A DNA stretch of 64,000 nucleotides from Marinilabiliaceae bacterium. GTDB lineage: Bacteria > Bacteroidota > Bacteroidia > Bacteroidales > Marinilabiliaceae. Shown here piece by piece: positions 1-8,221 of the stretch; positions within the stretch are counted from its first letter, which is position 1; every line of letters starts with the position of its first letter. The notes under the pieces were generated by a model. The model saw only the letters and a program-made list of their open reading frames with translations. It had not been told where the DNA came from and searched no databases. A program made the position numbers and the translations under genes. Location: assembly GCA_016342595.1 (NCBI GenBank), contig JAEINY010000002.1, positions 1 through 64,000 on the forward strand. Reading direction: 5' to 3'.

Positions 1-755
1 TCCCGATGGTTATAAACCGCACTGGCCTGCGCTGTAGGCATGACAAGTATTTCATTGATATTGACATGCGGCGGACGCGTCACCACAAATTCGATGGTGT
101 CGGCAATGTCATTAGCAAAAAGAGGAGTAAGGCCTTTATAAACATTGTCGGCTTTTTCTTTATCCCCATGAAAGCGTACGATGGAAAATTCGGTTTCAAC
201 CATTCCCGGAGCTACGGAAGTGACTTTAATGCCATGTTTAAGCAGGTCAATGCGCATCCCTTTGGTAATGGCTTCAACAGCATGTTTTGTAGCGCAATAA
301 ACATTACCTCCTGCATAGACTTCTTTCCCGGCAACGGATGAAACATTGACAATGTGACCTTTTTTACGCTGTATCATCAATGGGATGATTTGTTTAGAAA
401 GAAACAGTAAGCCTTTAATATTGGTGTCGATCATCTGCTCCCAGTCACTCCATAAACCATCCTGAATAGGATCAGCTCCCGCAGCTAACCCGGCATTATT
501 CACTAAAATATCGATGTTTCTCCAGGTGGCATCCATTTTGTTAATGGCATTTTCGGTGGCCTCATTATTACGGATGTCAAAATTCAGACAAAGTACCTTT
601 ATGGTAAACTTATTTTCCAACTGCTGTTTTAATTCTTCCAAACGATCAGCCCGTCGGCCGGTAATGATTAAATGATAATTCAAACCTGCCAATTTCAGGG
701 CTGTGGCTTTCCCAATGCCAGAAGTGGCTCCTGTTACGAATGCTATTTGTTTCAT
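1..755 (-). CDS. SDR family NAD(P)-dependent oxidoreductase (partial, YdfG-like)
   Basis: Reading the minus strand from an ATG at 755 gives an open frame of 251 codons that reaches the left window edge without a stop, so the C-terminus is missing, probably by only a few residues. The N-terminus has the Rossmann glycine motif TGATSGIGKA, then NNAG near residue 85, a conserved catalytic serine in VNVSSVAG and the YCATK active site (Tyr-x-x-x-Lys). The C-terminal part, ending around VNINEILVMPTAQ, resembles the YdfG group of short-chain dehydrogenases acting on 3-hydroxy acids such as serine or 3-hydroxypropionate. The exact substrate cannot be read from sequence. It is divergent from purL. Confidence 0.85.
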   Translation of the reverse strand, partial: MKQIAFVTGATSGIGKATALKLAGLNYHLIITGRRADRLEELKQQLENKFTIKVLCLNFDIRNNEATENAINKMDATWRNIDILVNNAGLAAGADPIQDGLWSDWEQMIDTNIKGLLFLSKQIIPLMIQRKKGHIVNVSSVAGKEVYAGGNVYCATKHAVEAITKGMRIDLLKHGIKVTSVAPGMVETEFSIVRFHGDKEKADNVYKGLTPLFANDIADTIEFVVTRPPHVNINEILVMPTAQASAVYNHR

Positions 756-913
756 TGTTTAATTGCTTTATTTGATTAAGGCTGTTTGCAGTTTGGGTTA
801 TTTTTTCTACTTTCATGACTGAAACAGCTATACATTCAGCTTTCCTAATTGTGAAGTAAAAGTAGAAAAAAAACCTATATCACTTTTATTGAAATGCTCT
901 AAACCTATGTGTT

Positions 914-3139
914 ATGGATACATCTTTACCAACCATTGCAGAAGCCGAAAAATTGAATTTAACATCTGCTGAATTTGATCAAATTAAGGAGATTCTTGCC
1001 CGCAATCCCAATACCCTTGAGCTGGAGATCTTTTCTCAATTGTGGTCGGAGCATGCCAGTTATAAGAATTCCTTAAAATGGCTGAAACAGCTGCCGCGAA
1101 CCGGTGATCAAGTGTTGGTTCAAGCGGGAAAGGAAAGTGCCGGAGCCATTGATGTAGGTAATGGTTTAGCCTGTGTTTTTAAAGTGGAATCACACAACCA
1201 TCCATGTGCCATTCAGCCACGCTTAGGAGCAGCAACAGGATTAAGAGTCGTCACCCGTGATTTAACATCCATGGGAGCTAAACCGGTGGCTTTATTGAGC
1301 TCCTTAAGAATGGGGGACGGAAAACGCGATACGGCTAAATGGTTATTTGAAGAAGTCACAGAAGGAATTACTCAGTTTGAAAAACAGTTTGGCGTTCCAG
1401 TTGTTGGTGGTGAGGTTTCTTTTTCGAAAGGATATAATTCCGCACCGGTAGTCAATAATATGGCCATTGGGGTGGCGAAAATAGAAAATTTAGTGTCTGG
1501 TGTAGCCAAGGGGGTTGGTAATTTAGTCCTGATTTTAGGAGCCGCTACCGGAACGAATGGGGTAGATGTTGATATTTTTGATCCGGAGATGATTGCTGAA
1601 ATAGAAACAAAAACCGTTTCATTGGATGTGATGATGGACGTCACTATCGAAAAGCATCTTCAATGTGCCATTCAGAAGCTTGTGGACGGTCAATTGGTCG
1701 TGGGGATGCAGGCCATTGTTAATCAGGGGATCATTGGAGCAATTGCTGCTATGACGGCTCGGGCCGATAGCGGTGTATTGTTGAATCTGGAAAAAGTACC
1801 ACAGCGTGAAGATGCAATGACAGCCCGTGAAATATTGCTGTCGCAAACCTGGGGGCGCTTATTGGTGTGTATTGAACCTGATAAACTCTCAGCCATCGAA
1901 AAAGTGGCCCATGAATTAGAGTTGTCCGTTGGTGTCGTGGGACAGGTAACAGAAGGCGATCAGGTAGAATGCCGTTATAAGGAGAAGCATGTGGTTTGTA
2001 TACCATCCAGGTACGTTGGATTAGGTGGGTTGGCACCCATATATGAGCCAGCCTATCATGAAAATCATCAGGAATACCCGGATATTAATTTGAATGTGTA
2101 TAATGAGCCAGATCATTATCCCGATGTAGTTAAGGTGCTGATGAATAATATTAATGTGGCATCTAAGAAATGGTTGACGGATAAATTTGATCGTATTTTC
2201 AATAAGGAAGCAAATAATCATAAATACCCTTCCGATTCGGCATTTATTGATTTGGAAGGCACTGAAAAATCACTGGTGGCAACCATGGATTGTAATTCCA
2301 TTTACATGAAATCGAATCCCTTTATTGGTGCTCAGATTGCCATTGCGGAAGCAGCCCGGAATATTGTCTGTGCAGGGGGGACTCCCATGGGTGTATCTGA
2401 TTGTTTGAATTTTGGTAGCCCGCAAGATAAGGAAGTTTACACTTCGTTTGTTCAGTCTATTAAAGGGATTACCAAGGCTTGTAATGATTTTAATACACCG
2501 GTTATCAGTGGTAATGTCAGTTTTTATAATCAGCGCTCGGAAGAGGGGCAATTAAAAGCCATTATTCCGACTCCCGTGATTGGAATGGTAGGTGTGGTGG
2601 ATGATAAAAAGCATCATACCACTTTATCTTTCCGACATAAAGGGGATATGATCTTTCTGATTGGGCAATCGCAAAACGATGTCAATTCATCCGAATATGC
2701 GGCCAGTATTTTGAATATCGATTATTCAGCACCTCCCTATTATGATGTGCAGGAAGAATTGGATGTACAGAGTGTTGTTACCGATGTGATTCGTAAAGGA
2801 TTGGTCCGTTCAGTGCACGATGTTTCCAATGGAGGTTTGTTCTTTACTTTGTTAGAATGTGCCATTCCTTTGGAGTTTGGCTTTGATATAACCTCTGATG
2901 CAGAAGTAAGAAAAGAAGCCTTTTTATTTGGAGAGTCGCAAAGTCGGATTGTGGTTTCAGTATCACCTGAAAAGCAAGACGATTTTGTGGATTTGATGAT
3001 GGAGAAAGGTGTTCCCTTCTCTATCTTAGGCCATGTGACAAAAGGAGAGATACGTATCGATGATGAATCGTACGGTTATATACAAGAATCAAAGAAAACA
3101 TTTGAAAATCGACTCAAAAAGTGGGTGGAAGGAAAATAG
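914..3139 (+). CDS. purL: phosphoribosylformylglycinamidine synthase subunit PurL (small type)
   Basis: A 741-residue protein, the length of the stand-alone PurL subunit of the three-component FGAR amidotransferase (PurS, PurQ, PurL), and not the ~1300-residue fused form. It catalyses the ATP-dependent amination of FGAR to FGAM in purine synthesis. Visible motifs are WSEHASYK near residue 44 (active-site His), ESHNHP near 92, GGEVSFSKGYNSAP, and in the second half VISGNVSFYNQ, SVHDVSNGG and FGESQSRIVVSV. Some positions deviate from the usual family text, for example LSQTWGRLL where most members read like LSESQERML, so it is a somewhat divergent member. No purQ or purS is present in the window. 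Confidence 0.93.
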   Translation: MDTSLPTIAEAEKLNLTSAEFDQIKEILARNPNTLELEIFSQLWSEHASYKNSLKWLKQLPRTGDQVLVQAGKESAGAIDVGNGLACVFKVESHNHPCAIQPRLGAATGLRVVTRDLTSMGAKPVALLSSLRMGDGKRDTAKWLFEEVTEGITQFEKQFGVPVVGGEVSFSKGYNSAPVVNNMAIGVAKIENLVSGVAKGVGNLVLILGAATGTNGVDVDIFDPEMIAEIETKTVSLDVMMDVTIEKHLQCAIQKLVDGQLVVGMQAIVNQGIIGAIAAMTARADSGVLLNLEKVPQREDAMTAREILLSQTWGRLLVCIEPDKLSAIEKVAHELELSVGVVGQVTEGDQVECRYKEKHVVCIPSRYVGLGGLAPIYEPAYHENHQEYPDINLNVYNEPDHYPDVVKVLMNNINVASKKWLTDKFDRIFNKEANNHKYPSDSAFIDLEGTEKSLVATMDCNSIYMKSNPFIGAQIAIAEAARNIVCAGGTPMGVSDCLNFGSPQDKEVYTSFVQSIKGITKACNDFNTPVISGNVSFYNQRSEEGQLKAIIPTPVIGMVGVVDDKKHHTTLSFRHKGDMIFLIGQSQNDVNSSEYAASILNIDYSAPPYYDVQEELDVQSVVTDVIRKGLVRSVHDVSNGGLFFTLLECAIPLEFGFDITSDAEVRKEAFLFGESQSRIVVSVSPEKQDDFVDLMMEKGVPFSILGHVTKGEIRIDDESYGYIQESKKTFENRLKKWVEGK

Positions 3140-3162
3140 TATAATTTTTGGAGAAGGAAGAG

Positions 3163-3678
3163 ATGCGACAAGGAAAGATAGTTTTAGTGGTATTTATTTG
3201 TTTAGTGGTGGGTATGTTTACTATTACCAGAGCCGACGAGTCAGAAAAGATTAAAAAAGGAGATGCAGTTCCTGTGTTTAGTTTAAAAGGTGATGAAGCA
3301 GTCTTAAGTAGTGAAGATCTGAAAGGGAAAGTGGTGATGGTTAACTTTTTTGCCACCTGGTGTCCGCCCTGTGTAAAGGAGCTGCCACACCTTCAGAAAG
3401 ATGTTTGGGAAAAATACAAAGATCATAAGGATTTTGTGCTGTTAGTAATTGGTCGCGAACATTCGGCTGAGGAATTGGATAAATTTCGTGTGGACAGAAA
3501 GTTAGATTTACCTTTTTATCCTGATCCGGAACGAGTGGTGTATGGCCAATTTGCGGCTAATACGATTCCACGTAATTATGTCATTGATAGGACTGGAAAA
3601 GTAGTTTATGCGAGTACGGGTTTTAATACGGATGATTTTGAAGACTTGAAAACGCTGTTGGCTGATCAGTTGAAATAG
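3163..3678 (+). CDS. TlpA/ResA-like thioredoxin-fold protein, exported
   Basis: A 171-residue protein with one N-terminal hydrophobic segment (about residues 5-23, IVLVVFICLVVGMF) acting as a signal peptide or anchor, followed by a thioredoxin fold with the redox motif WCPPC in NFFATWCPPC. This places it with periplasmic TlpA/ResA-type thiol-disulfide oxidoreductases of the AhpC-TSA/redoxin group. The ATG at 3163 was chosen because a purine-rich GGAGAAGGAAG lies just upstream; an in-frame TTG at 3148 is less likely. It follows purL by 23 nt, so the two may be cotranscribed. Its redox partner is not evident. Confidence 0.85.
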   Translation: MRQGKIVLVVFICLVVGMFTITRADESEKIKKGDAVPVFSLKGDEAVLSSEDLKGKVVMVNFFATWCPPCVKELPHLQKDVWEKYKDHKDFVLLVIGREHSAEELDKFRVDRKLDLPFYPDPERVVYGQFAANTIPRNYVIDRTGKVVYASTGFNTDDFEDLKTLLADQLK

Positions 3679-3702
3679 TACTTTTTTCAAAAAAAATAGG
3701 GA

Positions 3703-3739
3703 GGGAATAAGCCAAAAGTTGGTTTTTATTCCCTTTTTT
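3703..3739 (+). terminator. rho-independent terminator after the purL-tlpA pair
   Basis: GGGAATAA (3703-3710) pairs with TTATTCCC (3726-3733), with GCC/GGT extending the stem, followed by six T. It closes the unit ahead of ubiE. Confidence 0.8.
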
Positions 3740-3752
3740 ATGTTTGGGATGT

Positions 3753-3760
3753 TATTTTTG
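3753..3760 (+). promoter_or_regulatory. putative Bacteroidota -7 box for ubiE
   Basis: TATTTTTG matches the TAnnTTTG -7 consensus of Bacteroidota sigma-ABfr promoters and lies 21 nt before the ubiE ATG. A clear -33 TTG at the right spacing is not seen because the terminator occupies that region. Confidence 0.4.
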
Positions 3761-3781
3761 CGCCTATCTAATTTTTAAAGA

Positions 3782-4513
3782 ATGACGGTAAAACCTTATA
3801 AAGCCTCTGATGCTTCCAAGAAGAGTCAGGTGGCAGGAATGTTTAATAATATTGCGCCTAAGTACGATTTTCTAAATCATTTTTTATCACTGGGGATTGA
3901 TAAAATCTGGCGAAAAAAGGCCATTAATTTACTTAAGGAAATTAATAAACCCGTCATTTTAGATGTGGCCACTGGTACTGGTGACCTGGCACTGGAAGCG
4001 CATCGTCGACTCCAGTGTAAAGTAGTGGGTGTGGATATTTCAACCGAGATGCTGAAAGTAGCCGATGAAAAAATAGCCAAACGTGAGTTGACTGAGTGGT
4101 TGACCGTTCAGGAAGGGGACTCGGAAAACCTGCCGTTTGAAAGCAATACCTTTGATGCAGTGATAGTGGCCTTTGGGGTGCGTAATTTTGAGAACCTGAA
4201 TAAGGGATTAACGGATATGGGGCGTGTACTGAAGCCAGGTGGAAAAATGGTGGTGCTTGAGTTTTCTAAACCGGTGTATTTTCCGTTTAAGCAATTCTAT
4301 CTTTTTTATTTCAAATACATCTTACCTGTTTTAGGAGGTCTGATATCCAGTGATAAGGCGGCGTATACCTATCTGCCCGAATCGGTGTTGACCTTTCCTG
4401 ATGGCGAACGTTTTGATCAGGAGCTTGTGAAGGCAAAGCTGAAACCCATAAAACGGTTTAAGCAAACCATGGGCATTGCCACCATTTACCTGGCTGAAAA
4501 ATTAAAACAATAA
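3782..4513 (+). CDS. ubiE: bifunctional demethylmenaquinone methyltransferase / UbiE family
   Basis: A 243-residue class I SAM-dependent methyltransferase. The N-terminus has the family signature VAGMFNNIAPKYDFLNHFLS, the SAM-binding glycine motif is LDVATGTGDLA, and VAFGVRNFENL and LEFSKP are typical UbiE/MenG motifs. It performs the last C-methylation of menaquinone synthesis, using demethylmenaquinone as substrate; in the Bacteroidota the quinone is menaquinone, so menG would be an equally good symbol. It is followed at 47 nt by a porT-like gene. Confidence 0.95.
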   Translation: MTVKPYKASDASKKSQVAGMFNNIAPKYDFLNHFLSLGIDKIWRKKAINLLKEINKPVILDVATGTGDLALEAHRRLQCKVVGVDISTEMLKVADEKIAKRELTEWLTVQEGDSENLPFESNTFDAVIVAFGVRNFENLNKGLTDMGRVLKPGGKMVVLEFSKPVYFPFKQFYLFYFKYILPVLGGLISSDKAAYTYLPESVLTFPDGERFDQELVKAKLKPIKRFKQTMGIATIYLAEKLKQ

Positions 4514-4560
4514 AATTCCGTTTTTTAGGTTTATATCATAGTACTAAAACAAGAAATCCG

Positions 4561-5265
4561 TTGAGAGCATCCATCTTATTATTGTGTCTTTTGTTTTCGT
4601 TCAATCTTTTTGCTCAAAGGGATAAAAAGAAGGTGGCGAATTTGCGCTCCTTTGATGAGCGACCCCTTCATTTCGGATTTCTCATTGGTTTTAATACCAT
4701 GGATTTTAGGGTGTACAACAGCGGAGCCGGGGTTAAGCCTGATGGAAGCCCCATCTATGGTGAAGTAATACAGCTTAAGCCGGGTTTGAACATTGGTATT
4801 GTATCCAGTTATCGCTTACGAAAAGACTTAAACCTGAGGTTTCTGCCGGGTATTAGTTTTGGACAACGTGATATATCATTTATTGATGAAAATGGAGTAA
4901 TAGAGGAGGAGCCATTAAAAATCAAATCAACCTTTCTGGAATTCCCCTTACTGTTAAAATACAATGCCTTACGAATGCACAATGCAAAGCCTTATATTAT
5001 TGCTGGTGTGAATGCACGTTATGACCTGGCCAAGAATAAGCAAGACAGACTCTTGTTAAAATCGTTAGATGGTTATATAGAAGCGGGTGCAGGTGTGGAT
5101 ATGTATTTGGCTTATTTCCGTCTCTCCATCGAATTAAAGACTTCTATCGGACTATTAGATATGTTGGATCCAAAAGGAACCGGTGAGCCCGGTGATGAGA
5201 TTTATACCAATGCCTTGGATGGATTAAAATCGCGATTGTTCTGTCTGACCTTTTACTTTGAATAA
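4561..5265 (+). CDS. porT: PorT-like outer-membrane beta-barrel protein (type IX secretion)
   Basis: A 234-residue protein with a cleavable signal peptide (RASILLLCLLFSFNLFAQ, cut after FAQ) and a beta-rich body with alternating aromatic strands ending in phenylalanine (FCLTFYFE), as expected for an outer-membrane barrel. The region LHFGFLIGFNTMDF and the EFPLLLKYNA strand, together with placement directly behind ubiE, match PorT, a protein needed for type IX secretion and gliding in Bacteroidota. The start is TTG at 4561; no in-frame ATG lies upstream before a stop. A generic PorT-family barrel of other function cannot be fully excluded. Confidence 0.8.
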   Translation: MRASILLLCLLFSFNLFAQRDKKKVANLRSFDERPLHFGFLIGFNTMDFRVYNSGAGVKPDGSPIYGEVIQLKPGLNIGIVSSYRLRKDLNLRFLPGISFGQRDISFIDENGVIEEEPLKIKSTFLEFPLLLKYNALRMHNAKPYIIAGVNARYDLAKNKQDRLLLKSLDGYIEAGAGVDMYLAYFRLSIELKTSIGLLDMLDPKGTGEPGDEIYTNALDGLKSRLFCLTFYFE

Positions 5266-5272
5266 ATTCCTG

Positions 5273-5280
5273 TACTTTTG
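5273..5280 (+). promoter_or_regulatory. putative -7 box for the FAD-dependent dehydrogenase gene
   Basis: TACTTTTG fits TAnnTTTG. The leader that follows contains CAGATC (5290-5295) and GATCTG (5312-5317), which could form a small hairpin before the ATG at 5349. No well-spaced -33 TTG is apparent. Confidence 0.4.
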
Positions 5281-5348
5281 TGGCGCTATAACAGATCGTT
5301 CTGGATGAAATGATCTGCTTGATTAAGCATTAATCTTTTTTTATATAG

Positions 5349-6926
5349 ATGAAACTTGAAGTTGTTTTAAGGATTTCGCCTCGGGAGGCGTCTGATGAGA
5401 AATTTTACCGTCCCTTGGTGGCCAAGAAGATGAAAGTGGCACCTGAAAGTATCACCTATATGCAGGTGGTGAAAAGGTCCATCGATGCGCGAAAAGCTCC
5501 TGTGTTTGTGCAACTTCACATTGAAGCTTATGCAGATGTAAAGCCACCCGCGCCCCAGGCTATAAGTTTTGAGTACCCGGATGTATCCAATGCGCCTGAA
5601 GTGGTGGTGGTAGGTGCAGGCCCTGGTGGGTATTTTGCAGCCTTGCGATTAATTGAGTTAGGTTTAAAGCCCATTGTTTTAGAGCGTGGTAAGCCGGTGA
5701 GTGATCGCAAGCGGGACCTGGCACTTCTAAATCGGAATCAGGGTGTTAATCCGGAGTCCAATTATGCTTTTGGAGAAGGAGGTGCAGGTACTTTTTCGGA
5801 TGGTAAACTCTATACACGAAGCACGAAGCGTGGTGATTTTAGAAAGGTATTGGAAGTTTTTCATTTTCATGGAGCCAGTGAAGAGATTTTGATTGATGCG
5901 CACCCACATATTGGAACCGATCGTTTACCTGGTGTTATTAAAGGGATGCGGGAATCCATTATCAAGGTGGGCGGTGAAGTGCATTTCGACACAAAAGTGA
6001 CGGATGTCATCCTGGAAAACGATAAGATAACCGGGGTTGTTTTAGAAAATGGCGATAAAGTCGAAGGACGCGCTGTTGTACTGGCGACCGGTCATTCAGC
6101 TAAAGATGTCTATTATCTCTTAAACGATAAAAAGATTACTCTGGAGGCCAAGACGTGGGCCATGGGTGTTCGGGTAGAGCATCCGCAGGAAATGATTGAT
6201 CAGATTCAGTACCATTCAGCCAAGGGACGCGGTGACTACCTTCCGGCGGCTTCTTATAGTCTGTCCTGTCAACAGGTTGATCGGGGCGTTTACTCTTTTT
6301 GTATGTGTCCGGGCGGATTTATTGTACCGGCCATGACCAATGAGAATGAGATGGTGGTGAATGGGATGTCGCCGGCCAGGCGCAATTCACCATTTGCCAA
6401 TTCGGGAATGGTGGTGGAGATTCGGCCTGAGGATATTGGTGAACATCAAAATAAAGGCGTGTTGGGCGGTCTTGAATTTCAACAGGAATTGGAGCGTTTA
6501 GCATTTGTGAATGGAGGAAGAGGAGTGGTGGCGCCGGCTCAGGGATTGGCCGACTTTGTGGATGGTAAACTGTCCTTTGATTTGCCGGAGTGCTCGTATA
6601 TACCCGGTTTAATTGCTTCGCCCATGCACTTTTGGTTACCGGAACACATTGGTAAACGCCTGCAAAAGGGATTCAGCTATTTTGATAAGCGGGCCCGCGG
6701 GTTTGTGACCAACGAAGCCTTAGTAGTGGGAGTAGAAAGCCGGACATCCTCACCGGTACGTATCCCGCGTGATAAATTCAGTTTGCAGCACCTTCAGATA
6801 AGTGGCCTCTTCCCGTGTGGAGAGGGGGCTGGTTATGCCGGTGGAATTGCATCATCAGCCATTGATGGTGAGCGCTGTGCTGAAAAAGCTTATGAATACA
6901 TTAGCGGTAAGGCGTTAACACAGTAA
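5349..6926 (+). CDS. FAD-dependent dehydrogenase, COG2509-like
   Basis: A 525-residue flavoprotein. A small N-terminal domain of about 75 residues (RISPREASDEKFYRPLVAKK) precedes the dinucleotide-binding motif VVVGAGPGGYFAALRL at about residue 85. GEGGAGTFSDGKLYTR, ATGHSAKDVY and the C-terminal PCGEGAGYAGGIASSAIDG are characteristic of the uncharacterised NAD(FAD)-dependent dehydrogenase family COG2509. It is cytoplasmic, without a signal peptide. The substrate is unknown. It stands alone between a promoter-like site and a repeat-rich spacer. Confidence 0.85.
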   Translation: MKLEVVLRISPREASDEKFYRPLVAKKMKVAPESITYMQVVKRSIDARKAPVFVQLHIEAYADVKPPAPQAISFEYPDVSNAPEVVVVGAGPGGYFAALRLIELGLKPIVLERGKPVSDRKRDLALLNRNQGVNPESNYAFGEGGAGTFSDGKLYTRSTKRGDFRKVLEVFHFHGASEEILIDAHPHIGTDRLPGVIKGMRESIIKVGGEVHFDTKVTDVILENDKITGVVLENGDKVEGRAVVLATGHSAKDVYYLLNDKKITLEAKTWAMGVRVEHPQEMIDQIQYHSAKGRGDYLPAASYSLSCQQVDRGVYSFCMCPGGFIVPAMTNENEMVVNGMSPARRNSPFANSGMVVEIRPEDIGEHQNKGVLGGLEFQQELERLAFVNGGRGVVAPAQGLADFVDGKLSFDLPECSYIPGLIASPMHFWLPEHIGKRLQKGFSYFDKRARGFVTNEALVVGVESRTSSPVRIPRDKFSLQHLQISGLFPCGEGAGYAGGIASSAIDGERCAEKAYEYISGKALTQ

Positions 6927-6972
6927 ATGATTAAGGCTGGTACAAAAAGGTTTCTGATGCCTTAACACTTTA

Positions 6973-7006
6973 AGATGCGCATCCCGAAGAAATATGATGC
7001 GCATCT
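6973..7006. repeat. twin GATGCGCATC palindrome
   Basis: The perfect 10-nt palindrome GATGCGCATC occurs twice (6974-6983 and 6996-7005) separated by 12 nt; with flanking A and T the pair also forms an 11-bp hairpin. It sits just downstream of the FAD dehydrogenase gene and may act as its terminator, although no T-run follows. Confidence 0.7.
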
Positions 7007-7012
7007 AAATGG

Positions 7013-7122
7013 ATTTTCCCGAGTATCATAAATGATTATCCCCAGCGACAAAACAAATTATCCCGGGCAGCATAATTAATTATCCCCAGCGGCAAAATTA
7101 ATTATCCCGCGTATCTCAATTG
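7013..7122. repeat. 22-nt periodic repeat array, five units
   Basis: Five contiguous units of exactly 22 nt begin at 7013, 7035, 7057, 7079 and 7101. Four begin ATTATCCC and the first ATTTTCCC; later columns are conserved around GC, C/A and AA. A sixth, decayed unit may follow at 7123. The same family recurs at 55917-56092. The rest of the 379-nt spacer (6927-7305) shows no gene. Confidence 0.8.
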
Positions 7123-7305
7123 TTGATCGCTGATAGCTCACTGTTATGTATTGCCATTTTACCACAGCTTGCCCCTATTTTTCGGGGAATGTGGACGTAT
7201 TGACTTTGGTGTAATGCCGATGTAATGATGAATGGCATTATCAAATGAAATGCAGATAAGGCCAGCTTCAGTATACAATCGGTATAAGGGCTTATTACAG
7301 GTTGT

Positions 7306-8094
7306 TTAAGATGAAGCGAGGCTTCGTCGTCTGAATTCCGCACAAACGATAGCCGTTGCGATAGAGACATTAAGCGATTCTGACGTGTCCGCTCCGGCCG
7401 GATAATTAGGGATGAAAAGTTTTTTCGAAACATACGGCGCTATGGCCGGGCCAATACCTTTCCCTTCGTTACCCATAACAAGGATACCAGTGTTCGTAAG
7501 TGATTCTGAATAGATGTTTTCCCCTTCAAGGAAAGTCCCGTAAACAGGTATTTCTGTTTTCTTAGCCAGTTCAAAAAACTCAATGGGATCAATGTAGTGA
7601 ATAGTAACACGGGCAATAGCTCCCATTGTCGATTGGATGGTTTTGTGATTGTACACATCCGCACAGTCTTTGGAGCACACTACATGATGGATGCCAAACC
7701 AATCGGCCAATCGGATGATGGTACCCAAATTCCCGGGATCTTGCACCTCGTCAAGGAAGAGCACAAGTTGTTCGTCGAGTGGGATGGACGTAGAGGTATT
7801 CTTTTTTTGTTCGAATATGCCAATAACGGGCGGAGGACTCTTTAATTGAGAAACCTTTTTTAGTTGACTTTCATCGGTAATGATCACTTCCTGGCACTGC
7901 GTCAGCTCCTGATGACAGTTGTTGTGCCACTGCTCTGTGCATACAATGAGTGTACAGGAGAGGTGATTTGAAATAAGATCAGTCACCAATTTATCTCCTT
8001 CTGCAATGAAAAGGTGGTGACTGTCGCGGTATTTTTTTTTCGCTAAAGAAGTAATAAGCTTCTGTTTGTTTTTGCTCAGCATGTGAAAATCCAT
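7306..8094 (-). CDS. TrmH family RNA 2'-O-methyltransferase
   Basis: About 262 residues. The N-terminal ~90 residues form a substrate-binding domain (KKYRDSHHLFIAEGDKLV), followed by a SPOUT/TrmH catalytic domain with the three usual motifs: DEVQDPGNLGTIIRLADWFG, ILVMGNEGKGI and IPNYPAGADTSESLNVSIA. It methylates a ribose in rRNA or tRNA (RlmB/TrmH class); the target nucleotide is unknown. The ATG at 8094 is preferred; an internal ATG at 8082 (MLSKNKQK) is a fair alternative, and TTG at 8109 is unlikely. It is divergent from tamL, an association common in Bacteroidota genomes. Confidence 0.9.
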   Translation of the reverse strand: MDFHMLSKNKQKLITSLAKKKYRDSHHLFIAEGDKLVTDLISNHLSCTLIVCTEQWHNNCHQELTQCQEVIITDESQLKKVSQLKSPPPVIGIFEQKKNTSTSIPLDEQLVLFLDEVQDPGNLGTIIRLADWFGIHHVVCSKDCADVYNHKTIQSTMGAIARVTIHYIDPIEFFELAKKTEIPVYGTFLEGENIYSESLTNTGILVMGNEGKGIGPAIAPYVSKKLFIPNYPAGADTSESLNVSIATAIVCAEFRRRSLASS

Positions 8095-8221
8095 TATAAT
8101 TGAATGCAAAGTTATAGCATATCATCCGATTTAGATATCTTTATCGAAATTTTGCAGGAATTTATCAATAATATTGTTTTCCGGGAGCACCGGTCCTTAT
8201 CTTTAGGCCTAATAACCAATA

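Noticed and set aside
6-341. A plus-strand open frame of 111 codons at the left edge.
   Set aside because: The minus strand of the same stretch carries a clear SDR dehydrogenase reading through to the window edge; the plus frame has no family features.
7013-7122. The periodic array considered as a CRISPR array.
   Set aside because: Units are contiguous 22-nt degenerate repeats without unique spacers, and no cas gene is present in the window.
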